Of a stretch of 7,546 nt of DNA, positions 1 through 6,759 are shown one piece after another (within the stretch, counting starts at the first letter, position 1; each line of letters starts with the position of its first letter). The stretch is from assembly GCA_023249205.1 (NCBI GenBank), contig JAHFDC010000030.1, positions 1 to 7,546 on the forward strand, read 5' to 3'. Below the pieces are notes generated by a model. It was not told where the DNA came from. It worked only from the letters and a program-made list of their open reading frames with translations, and made no database searches. A program made the translations under genes and the position numbers. Source of the stretch: Candidatus Methylomirabilota bacterium (GTDB lineage Bacteria; Methylomirabilota; Methylomirabilia; Methylomirabilales; JACPAU01).

Positions 1-700
1 GCACGGGAACCGCTCCGTCTCGAGCCTGTGCGGCAGTGCCGACGTGATCGAGGCCCTCGGGGTCAAGTTGGACCTGCCCCCCGAGAAGGTGGGGCGGTGC
101 ATTGACGAGGTCGGGATCGGGTTCCTCTTCGCGCCGCTCCTGCACAAGGCGATGCGATACGTGATGTTGGCCCGGAGGGAGATCCGCATCCGAACGGTCT
201 TCAACATTCTGGGGCCCCTCACCAACCCGGCTGGTGCCTCCGCGCAGGTCATCGGTGTCTACGCCGGGCACCTCGCGGAGATGATGGCGCACGTCCTGAA
301 CGACCTCGGGTGCTTCCGGGCCTTCGTGGTGCACGGGGAGGACGGCCTGGATGAGATCACCGTCACCGCCGGGACGCGGATCGCCGAGATCCGGGACAAC
401 CAGGTGCACACCTATACGGTCCGGCCCGAGGACTTCGGTCTGAAGCGGGCGACCCTGAAGGACCTTCAGGGGGGGGGCGCCGCCGACAACGCCCAGATCA
501 TCCGGGCGGTCCTGAAGGGGGAACCGGGCCCGAAGCGAGACATCGTTCTCCTGAATGCCGGGGCCGCCATCGCCGCCGGCGGGAAGGCCCGCGACATCCG
601 GGAGGGGGTCACGGCCGCGGCGCACAGCATCGAGAGTGGCGCTGCCCTCGGCAAACTGGAACGGATGGTGGAATTCTCCCAGCGGGAAGGGACGGCATGA
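1..700 (+). CDS. trpD: Anthranilate phosphoribosyltransferase TrpD, 5'-truncated by window edge
   Basis: This enzyme transfers phosphoribosyl from PRPP to anthranilate, giving N-(5-phosphoribosyl)anthranilate, the second committed step of tryptophan synthesis in the cytoplasm. The reading frame is already open at base 2 and begins inside the conserved substrate-binding loop HGNRSVSS-CGSAD, so base 1 is the last base of the preceding codon (expected Lys). About 232 residues are visible against a usual 335-345, so roughly the first 110, including the GTGGD-type PRPP loop, lie upstream. Also visible are the GFLFAPLLH segment, NILGPLTNPAG, and the metal-binding Asp-Glu pair in DGLDEIT (codons at 350-355). 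The stop TGA overlaps the ATG of trpC by 4 bp. A run of nine G (469-477) encodes part of QGGGAADNA, where an Asp is more usual at the third Gly; the frame stays intact. A GTG at 44 is internal and is not the true start. Confidence 0.96.
   Translation, partial: HGNRSVSSLCGSADVIEALGVKLDLPPEKVGRCIDEVGIGFLFAPLLHKAMRYVMLARREIRIRTVFNILGPLTNPAGASAQVIGVYAGHLAEMMAHVLNDLGCFRAFVVHGEDGLDEITVTAGTRIAEIRDNQVHTYTVRPEDFGLKRATLKDLQGGGAADNAQIIRAVLKGEPGPKRDIVLLNAGAAIAAGGKARDIREGVTAAAHSIESGAALGKLERMVEFSQREGTA
469..477 (+). repeat. Nine-G homopolymer inside trpD
   Basis: Nine consecutive G bases encode Gly-Gly plus the first bases of a third Gly codon in the C-terminal domain of TrpD. The frame is intact through the tract. 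Tracts like this are prone to polymerase slippage and sequencing indels. Nothing else suggests phase variation of this housekeeping gene. Confidence 0.85.
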
Positions 701-1497
701 TCCTGGAGCGGATCCTCACAGCCAAGCGGGAGGCGGTGGCCGCGGCCTCCGCTGCCCGGCCGCTCCGTCACCTGGCGGCGGAGGCAGCGGCGGCTCCGCC
801 GGTTCGGGATTTCGTGGGGGCGATCCGGCGGGGGCGGGCGGAACGCGGGCCCATCCGGGTCATCGCCGAGGTGAAGCGCGCCTCCCCCTCCGCCGGCCTC
901 CTCCGGGAGCCCTTCGATCCGGCCGGCCTCGCGGCCGCCTATGCGGGGGCCGGGGCCGACGCCCTCTCGGTTCTGACCGATGGACCGTTCTTCCAGGGAG
1001 CCCCCGATCACCTGGCGACGGCGCGGCGGGTGAGCGGGCTGCCGACCCTGCGGAAGGACTTCATTCTCGATCCGTACCAGGTGTACGAGAGTCGCGCGAT
1101 GGGGGCGGATGCCCTCCTGCTCATCGTGGCCGCGCTGGACCCCTCCCTGCTCCGCGATTTGCTGGCCCTCGCCGGCGAGGTGGGCCTCGCGGCCCTCACC
1201 GAGATCCACACGGCATCCGAACTGGAGGCGGCCCTGGCGGCGGGGGCGGCGCTCCTGGGGATCAACAACCGGGACCTGCGCACGTTCCGGGTGGATCTCG
1301 GGGTGACCTTCGACTTGTTGCCGAGGATTCCCCCGGCGATCCCGGTGGTGAGCGAGAGCGGCATCGCCTCGCGGGCGGACGTGGCGAGACTGGAGGCGGC
1401 CGGACTGGACGCGGTCCTGGTCGGGGAGGCGCTGCTCAGAGCGGAGGACCCCGGGGCGGCCCTTGGGGCGCTCCGGGGAAACGCATGGTCCGGGTGA
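697..1497 (+). CDS. trpC: Indole-3-glycerol phosphate synthase TrpC
   Basis: This cytoplasmic enzyme converts 1-(2-carboxyphenylamino)-1-deoxyribulose 5-phosphate to indole-3-glycerol phosphate with loss of CO2 and water. The protein has 266 residues, normal for a stand-alone single-domain (beta/alpha)8 enzyme. Family motifs appear in order: IAEVKRASPSAG (Glu58, Lys60, Ser63-Pro-Ser65), LRKDFI (catalytic Lys120), LTEIH (Glu169), GINNRDL (Asn190-Asn191), VSESGI (Glu220-Ser221) and the phosphate-binding VGEALL near 242-247. The start is the ATG at 697, whose ATGA overlaps the trpD stop; GGGAAGGG lies 5 bases upstream. The end overlaps trpF by 13 bp, so it is not fused to TrpF as in Escherichia coli. 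The N-terminus is rich in alanine and arginine, as expected in high-GC DNA. Confidence 0.97.
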   Translation: MILERILTAKREAVAAASAARPLRHLAAEAAAAPPVRDFVGAIRRGRAERGPIRVIAEVKRASPSAGLLREPFDPAGLAAAYAGAGADALSVLTDGPFFQGAPDHLATARRVSGLPTLRKDFILDPYQVYESRAMGADALLLIVAALDPSLLRDLLALAGEVGLAALTEIHTASELEAALAAGAALLGINNRDLRTFRVDLGVTFDLLPRIPPAIPVVSESGIASRADVARLEAAGLDAVLVGEALLRAEDPGAALGALRGNAWSG

Positions 1498-2094
1498 AGA
1501 TCTGCGGGATCACGAACCGTGAAGACGCCGAGGCGGCGGTCGCGGCGGGGGCCGATGCCCTGGGGTTCATCTTCGTGCCGGGCACGCCCCGCTTCCTCCT
1601 GCCGGAGGCCGCCCGGGAGATCATCCGGGCCCTGCCCCCCTTCGTCGCGTCGGTCGGGGTCTTTGCCGAAAGGCCTCTCGCGGAAGTGCTGGCGGCCGTG
1701 GGGGCCTGCGGTCTCTCGGCCGTGCAGTTGCACGGCGGCGAGGACGCCGCCTTCGCCGCCGCGCTCCCCGTCCGGGTCATCCGGGCCGTCCGGGTCCGAG
1801 ACGCCGGGAGCCTGGAGGGGCTGGCTGGCTATCCGGCCCACGCATTCCTGCTCGACACCTACGCTGAGGACCGGATCGGGGGGACCGGGCAGCGCGTTCC
1901 GCTCGCGCTGCTTGAGGCCGCCCGAAAGTTGGGGCGGATCGTGGTCTCGGGCGGGCTCACTCCCGAGAACGTGGCGGAGGTCGTCGCCGCGGTCCGGCCC
2001 TACGGCGTGGACTGCTGCACCGGAGTGGAGCGGGCGCCGGGCCTGAAGGACCACGCGAGGGTGCGCGCCTTCGTGGCGCGCGCGCGGGAGAGCC

Positions 2095-2114
<20 letters not shown>
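1485..2114 (+). CDS. trpF: Phosphoribosylanthranilate isomerase TrpF
   Basis: This enzyme carries out the Amadori rearrangement of phosphoribosylanthranilate to the ribulose form used by TrpC. The protein has 209 residues, normal for a monofunctional (beta/alpha)8 isomerase. Visible motifs are VKICGIT at 4-10 (catalytic Cys7), GFIF-PGTPR at 27-36, QLHG at 81-84, LLDTY at 122-126 (Asp124 as likely general acid), GGTG at 132-135, SGGL at 155-158 and the C-terminal [14 protein letters not shown] phosphate-site region. CCTG replaces the more common SSG pattern there. The ATG at 1485 is chosen because it starts directly at the conserved [10 protein letters not shown] and has GGGGAA 4 bases upstream. 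The frame is open far upstream (to 555) only because GC-rich DNA lacks stops. It overlaps trpC by 13 bp and trpB by 20 bp. Confidence 0.96.
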
Positions 2115-3311
<1,197 letters not shown>

Positions 3312-3315
<4 letters not shown>

Positions 3316-4124
3316 ACCGCATTGACGCCTGCTTCGCGGGACTCCGCCGGCACGGGGGGAAGGCCCTGATCCCCTATGTCACGGCCGGCGACCCGGACGG
3401 CGCGACCACGGTTCGGCTCGCGCTGGAGTTCGAGAAGCGGGGGGCGGACCTGGTGGAACTCGGGGTGCCCTTCTCCGACCCGCTCGCCGACGGGACCACG
3501 ATCCAGCGGGCCTCGCAGCGGGCCCTGGAGGGGGGGACGACCCTCCGGGCGGTTCTCGCGTGGGCGGCGGAGATCCGGCAGGCGTCCCAGATCCCGCTGG
3601 TCCTCATGTCGTACGTGAATCCGCTCCTCCGGATGGGCCCCGCGGCCTTCGCGGGAGCGGCGCGGGAGGCGGGGGTGGATGGCCTCATCGTTCCGGACCT
3701 TCCGCCGGAGGAGGCGGGGGAGGTCCTGGCCGCCAACGATGCCGCCGGCCTGGCGACCATCTTCCTGGCCGCGCCGACGTCCCCGCCGGAGCGCCTTCGC
3801 CTCATCGCGGAGGCCTCGCGGGGATACATCTATTACGTCTCCCTGAAAGGGGTCACGGGGGCCCGGACGGCTCTCGCCCGGGGGGTCGCGGATGCGGTCC
3901 GCAGCCTGCGCGCCCTCACCCCGAAACCGGTGGCGGTGGGGTTCGGCATCGCCACGCCGGACCAGGCGGCGGCGGCGGCCGCCGTGGCGGATGGGGTCAT
4001 CGTCGGGTCGGCCATCGTGGATCAGGTGGAGCGGCTGCGGGGCAGGGCAGAGCTGGTGGAGCGGGTGGGGGTCTTCGTGGAGGGGTTCGTCCGGGCCGTG
4101 CGCCCGGCCCCTCCCGCTGCGTAG
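3312..4124 (+). CDS. trpA: Tryptophan synthase alpha chain TrpA
   Basis: The alpha subunit cleaves indole-3-glycerol phosphate to indole and glyceraldehyde 3-phosphate and passes indole through the tunnel to TrpB. It has 270 residues, the usual size. The (beta/alpha)8 signatures are [12 protein letters not shown] at 18-29, [15 protein letters not shown] at 47-61 with catalytic Glu49 and Asp60 at the same numbers as in the Salmonella enzyme, MSYVNPLL at 99-106, [11 protein letters not shown] at 124-134, [12 protein letters not shown] at 174-185 with Tyr175, GFGI at 210-213 and the phosphate-binding VGSAIV at 231-236. The start is a GTG overlapping the trpB stop by 4 bp, which keeps the family N-terminus ([10 protein letters not shown]). 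The C-terminus is a short Pro/Ala-rich tail. The next gene begins 16 bp later. Confidence 0.97.
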
Positions 4125-4130
4125 CCGCGC

Positions 4131-4135
4131 GGAGG
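4131..4135 (+). promoter_or_regulatory. Ribosome binding site for the MBL-fold hydrolase
   Basis: GGAGG, 5 bases before the ATG at 4141, sits in the 16-bp gap after trpA. It fixes the hydrolase start at 4141, although the frame is open upstream to 3892. Confidence 0.75.
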
Positions 4136-4140
4136 TCCCG

Positions 4141-4902
4141 ATGGAGTATCGGGTGCTGGGGTGTTTCGGCGGAGAGGCGCCGGGGCACGGCCTCTCCAGT
4201 TTCCTGCTCGATGGCACCCTCCTCATTGACACCGGCTCCGCCACCGCCGTACTGGACCTCCCCTCCCAGGCCCGGATTGATTCCGTGCTCCTCACGCACT
4301 CCCACCTGGATCACTCCCGGGGCCTGGCCCACCTGGCCGACAACGTGTTCGGCCTGCGCCGCGTTCCGGTCGCGGTGTACAGCATCGAACCGGTCCTGGA
4401 CGGCCTGAAGGCCTCGCTCCTCAATAACATCGTATGGCCCGACTTCACCGAGATCGTGGACGCGCACGGCCCGGTCCTGACCTTCCAGTCCCTCCCGGAG
4501 GACCGGCCCACGAGGCTGGGGGCGTTCAGCATTACGCCGGTCCGGGTCCACCACACCGTGGCCTGCGTCGCGTACCTCGTGGAGCGGGAGGGGCGCGCGC
4601 TGCTGCACATCGGGGATACGGGCCCGACGGACCAGGTCTGGCAGGTGGCCCGGCAGGCCCGCGACTTGAGAGGCGTCGTGGTGGAGACGTCGTTTCCCAG
4701 CCGGCTCCAGGGGCTGGCCGAGGCCAGCGGCCACCTCACCCCCGAAACGCTGGAGGGGGAACTGGCGAAGCTGGGCCGGGACGTTCCCGTGTTCGTCTAT
4801 CATCTGAAGCCGCAGTTCGTCGCGGAGATCCTCCGGGAGCTCCGGGACCGCTTCGGCTCCGGCGTCCGGATCCTCGAGCAAGGCGCAACCTACGAGTTCT
4901 AA
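4141..4902 (+). CDS. Metallo-beta-lactamase-fold hydrolase, class II cAMP phosphodiesterase-like
   Basis: The protein has 253 residues with no signal peptide or membrane segment, so it is probably cytoplasmic. Metal-binding motifs of the metallo-beta-lactamase fold appear in order: an N-terminal RVLGCFGGE strand-loop, LLIDTG at 27-32, THSHLDHSRGL at 52-62 (His53, His55, Asp57, His58), VHHT at 136-139, GDTGPTD at 158-164 (bridging Asp159), GHLTPE at 197-202 and YHLKP at 220-224 (His221). The HxHLDH core, the GDTGPT motif and the final HxKP resemble proteins annotated from memory as class II 3',5'-cyclic nucleotide phosphodiesterases (PDEase_II) rather than beta-lactamases, glyoxalase II or RNase Z. 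The true substrate cannot be read from sequence. It lies 16 bp after trpA with GGAGG before the ATG, so it is probably cotranscribed with trpDCFBA. A role tied to tryptophan metabolism is inference only. Confidence 0.85.
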   Translation: MEYRVLGCFGGEAPGHGLSSFLLDGTLLIDTGSATAVLDLPSQARIDSVLLTHSHLDHSRGLAHLADNVFGLRRVPVAVYSIEPVLDGLKASLLNNIVWPDFTEIVDAHGPVLTFQSLPEDRPTRLGAFSITPVRVHHTVACVAYLVEREGRALLHIGDTGPTDQVWQVARQARDLRGVVVETSFPSRLQGLAEASGHLTPETLEGELAKLGRDVPVFVYHLKPQFVAEILRELRDRFGSGVRILEQGATYEF

Positions 4903-4952
4903 GGGACCCGGCCGGGACCGGATGGGCCTCCCGAAGGATCCGTTTCTCGCTC

Positions 4953-4968
4953 GAGGCTGATCAGCTTC
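4953..4968. promoter_or_regulatory. Near-perfect 16-bp dyad, possible operator
   Basis: GAGGCTGATCAGCTTC is an inverted repeat with a perfect 10-bp core, GCTGATCAGC at 4956-4965. Seven of eight base pairs match, and the mismatch is G/T at 4955/4966. There is no loop, so it is more plausible as a dimeric protein site than as an RNA hairpin. It lies 50 bp upstream of the first pseudopilin start. A short palindrome can arise by chance, so the regulatory reading is weak. Confidence 0.25.
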
Positions 4969-5010
4969 AGGCGTTCTCGCGACGTCCGCGATCCCATCGT
5001 GGCGGAAGCG

Positions 5011-5017
5011 AGGAGAG
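5011..5017 (+). promoter_or_regulatory. Ribosome binding site for the GspH/FimT-type pseudopilin
   Basis: AGGAGAG ends one base before the ATG at 5019, a tight spacing. It supports 5019 over the in-frame ATG at 5080, which would remove the prepilin leader and the cleavage site. Confidence 0.5.
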
Positions 5018-5018
5018 C

Positions 5019-5543
5019 ATGCAGGGGCCCGCGCTCGGGCGGTGGCGCTCCTCCCATCTATCGAGGGGGTTGACCGCCATGGAGCTGCTCATCGCCTGCG
5101 CCATTCTTGTCCTCCTGGTGGGCATCTCCATTCCCCTCGTCTCCAACGCCGTCGAGGCCTACCGCCTGAGGGCGGCAGCATGGCAGGTCGCCGGCGATCT
5201 CCGGTTGGCGAGGCAGCGGGCGATCTCCATGCAGAAACGCCACAGGCTCTGCTTTATGAACTGCGTGGCCTCCGTCGCAGCGAACACCTATGTGTTCGAG
5301 CGGGACGAAGGGATCCCGGGGACAGCGCAATGGGTCCAGGACTCTGCGGTCCCTCTGAATCTCCCTCAGGGTGTATCTGCTGATGCATCGCAAACTTCCA
5401 ATCCCGGGGGGAGGATCGCCTTCGACGTCAGGGGGGAGGGTGATGCGTTCGGGACCCTCAGGGTGGTGAACAGCGCGGGGAATTATGCCATCACGATCAG
5501 TCGCGTTGGCAGAGTCCTGGTGTGCAAAGGGGAATGTCCGTGA
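5019..5543 (+). CDS. GspH/FimT-family minor pseudopilin
   Basis: This is a minor pilin/pseudopilin of 174 residues, expected to be processed by prepilin peptidase and inserted in the inner membrane before assembly at a type IV pilus tip. The class III leader is residues 1-17, basic and ending in Ser-Arg-Gly. The mature chain begins Leu18-Thr-Ala-Met-Glu22, with Glu at +5, then the hydrophobic helix to about residue 42. Leu at +1 is less usual than Phe or Met. The segment DLRLARQRAISMQKRHRLCF at 60-79 and the ending ITISRVGRVLVC fit the GspH/FimT domain. Cys78/Cys82 and Cys169/Cys173 are candidate disulfide partners. As first gene of a block continuing with PilV-, PilW- and PilX-like proteins, it occupies the fimU/fimT position. 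The ATG at 5019 is chosen because it supplies a complete leader. The stop overlaps the next GTG as GTGA. Confidence 0.87.
   Translation: MQGPALGRWRSSHLSRGLTAMELLIACAILVLLVGISIPLVSNAVEAYRLRAAAWQVAGDLRLARQRAISMQKRHRLCFMNCVASVAANTYVFERDEGIPGTAQWVQDSAVPLNLPQGVSADASQTSNPGGRIAFDVRGEGDAFGTLRVVNSAGNYAITISRVGRVLVCKGECP
5526..5533 (+). promoter_or_regulatory. Ribosome binding site that decides the PilV-like start
   Basis: AAAGGGGA lies exactly 6 bases before the GTG at 5540. It almost touches the alternative ATG at 5534 and is downstream of the GTG at 5522, so the spacing favours 5540. Confidence 0.5.
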
Positions 5544-5929
5544 GGGGGAGGCGACCGCTCCAGGGGCAAAGCGGCCTCACCGTGGCCGAGGTTCTGGTTG
5601 CGGCCGCCATCCTGGCCGTGGCGATGCTGGGCATCGCGGGGATGGTTCCACGAGCCTATCAAAATATCGGCACCGGTGGCCAGATCACGAAAGCAGCCAA
5701 TCTCGCACGGGAGAAGATGGAAGAACTGAAGAATGCCTCTTACAATGCCCTGTTGACTGGCGGAACCCCCTACACGGATCCCCAGCCCATCGAAGGGGTC
5801 TTTTCGAGGACCTGGACGATCGAGGACAACGGCCTGCCGGCGGACCTTAAGAGGATCACGGTCACGGTTTCCTGGGCCACGGGCTTCGGCGTGAGAGAGG
5901 TCCAGGTCATGACGCTGGTCGCACGGTGA
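5540..5929 (+). CDS. pilV: PilV-like type IV pilus minor pilin
   Basis: This is a short minor pilin of about 129 residues. The leader of roughly 12 residues (basic, ending Gln-Ser-Gly) is followed by the mature start Leu13-Thr-Val-Ala-Glu17, with Glu at +5, and a hydrophobic helix to about residue 36. ITKAANLAREKMEELKNASYNAL at 49-71 is the typical PilV-like segment after the helix, and the rest is a small beta-rich domain ending in REVQVMTLVAR. GTG 5540 is preferred because the ribosome binding site is well spaced and GTGA overlaps the upstream stop. ATG 5534 or GTG 5522 would only lengthen the leader. The protein has no cysteine, unlike its three neighbours. In Pseudomonas-type systems PilV acts with FimU, PilW and PilX in the complex that primes pilus assembly and presents PilY1; that role is inferred from gene order and the prepilin signature. 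Confidence 0.8.
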   Translation: MRGRRPLQGQSGLTVAEVLVAAAILAVAMLGIAGMVPRAYQNIGTGGQITKAANLAREKMEELKNASYNALLTGGTPYTDPQPIEGVFSRTWTIEDNGLPADLKRITVTVSWATGFGVREVQVMTLVAR

Positions 5930-5936
5930 GGGGACG

Positions 5937-6740
5937 ATGCCACGCGATCCGAGAGGCTTCACCCTCCTCGAGCTGCTGATCTCGGCAGTGATCTTCCCCA
6001 TCGTCCTCCTGGCGGTCTACCTGATGTACGAGACGAACCAGGCCACGTATCTGAAGGGGGAGAGCAAGACCGATCTGCAACAGCACGCCCGGATCGGGAT
6101 GGATCGGATGGAGACCGAGATCCGGATGGCGGGGTATGGGGTCCCGATTGCGACGACTCCCTCACAGCTCATGCCCATCACGGATGCGACAGAGACGTCC
6201 ATCGCGCTCCTCGCCGACCTCGAGGATGCCTCCACGACGTTGGGCGCGGCCGCCGGAGCCGCTGCCACGTCGCTGGCCGTCGTCTCCGCTGCCGGCTTCG
6301 AGGTCAACGACGCGATCTACGTCACGGATGGTCTCCAGTGGCAGCAGTTCGTTGTCGAGGGTGTGAACAGGGGGGCGAATACCCTTGCACTGCGATCTGC
6401 CCTCTCCGGAACGTACCCTGCGGGAAGCATGGTGGGGAGGCCGAAGACGATCCGGTACAGTCTGGTCTGCGATACACCCCCCTGTCCCCAAAACCCTTTC
6501 ACGTTGAAACGGGACGGAGGCAGTGGCCAACTCCAGCCGCTGGCGGCGCGGATCACGTCTCTGGTGTTCACCTACTATGACGCGGGCAACATGCTGATCC
6601 CCCTTTCGGATCTGGGGGCACGGCGCGCGGACATCCGCCGGATCGCCATCTCCTTGGGGGCTTCGGGGACGAGTTCCAGTCAGGACTCCCAGTCGTACAC
6701 GCTGAAGTCGGAAGTCAGGCCGCGGAACCTGGGCCTGTAG
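5937..6740 (+). CDS. pilW: PilW-like type IV pilus minor pilin
   Basis: The protein has 267 residues with a 7-residue leader (MPRDPRG) and a canonical mature start Phe8-Thr-Leu-Leu-Glu12, then a hydrophobic helix to about residue 31. QQHARIGMDRMETEIRMAGYG at 48-68 is the characteristic PilW-family stretch following the helix. The C-terminal part, with ITSLVFTYYDAGNMLIPL at 206-223, ADIRRIAISL at 231-240 and a final VRPRNLGL, is also typical. Between them lies an Ala/Ser/Thr-rich segment (about 98-120) and a small beta-rich module (121-167) with a DAIYVTDG motif. Cys178 and Cys183 (CDTPPC) could form a disulfide outside the membrane. GAGGGG, overlapping the preceding stop, lies 3 bases before the ATG, with 7 bp between the genes. 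It is expected to join PilV and PilX in a pilus-tip or priming complex, based on family knowledge. Confidence 0.87.
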   Translation: MPRDPRGFTLLELLISAVIFPIVLLAVYLMYETNQATYLKGESKTDLQQHARIGMDRMETEIRMAGYGVPIATTPSQLMPITDATETSIALLADLEDASTTLGAAAGAAATSLAVVSAAGFEVNDAIYVTDGLQWQQFVVEGVNRGANTLALRSALSGTYPAGSMVGRPKTIRYSLVCDTPPCPQNPFTLKRDGGSGQLQPLAARITSLVFTYYDAGNMLIPLSDLGARRADIRRIAISLGASGTSSSQDSQSYTLKSEVRPRNLGL

Positions 6741-6759
6741 TTGCACCGGGAGCCTTGCG

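Larger units (their letters stand above)
4903..5018 (+). other. Intergenic region between the trp/hydrolase unit and the pseudopilin operon
   Basis: This 116-bp gap is the longest non-coding stretch in the window. It has a CCCGGCCGGG palindrome at 4907-4916 right after the hydrolase stop, a 16-bp dyad at 4953-4968 and a small TCGCG/CGCGA hairpin at 4977-4991. None is followed by a T-run, so no intrinsic terminator can be called; Rho-dependent ending or read-through remain possible. I see no convincing sigma70 -35/-10 pair and no sigma54 GG-N10-GC element. A promoter for the pilin genes might still lie here. Confidence 0.6.

Noticed and set aside
555..1484. Open frame continuous with trpF, extending it upstream by about 310 codons
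   Set aside because: The upstream part is Gly/Pro/Arg-rich, has no family match and lies over trpD and trpC in another frame. The conserved TrpF start [10 protein letters not shown] begins at 1485.
3892..4140. Upstream extension of the hydrolase into trpA
   Set aside because: The extension is Arg/Ser/Trp-rich and overlaps trpA out of frame. GGAGG and the family-like N-terminus place the start at 4141.
4907..4916. CCCGGCCGGG palindrome after the hydrolase stop as an intrinsic terminator
   Set aside because: The palindrome has no loop and no following T-run, and the flanking bases do not extend the stem.
4434..5018. Upstream extension of the FimT-like pseudopilin into the hydrolase gene
   Set aside because: It would put about 195 Gly/Pro/Arg-rich residues before the prepilin leader. 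A normal 17-residue leader starts at 5019.
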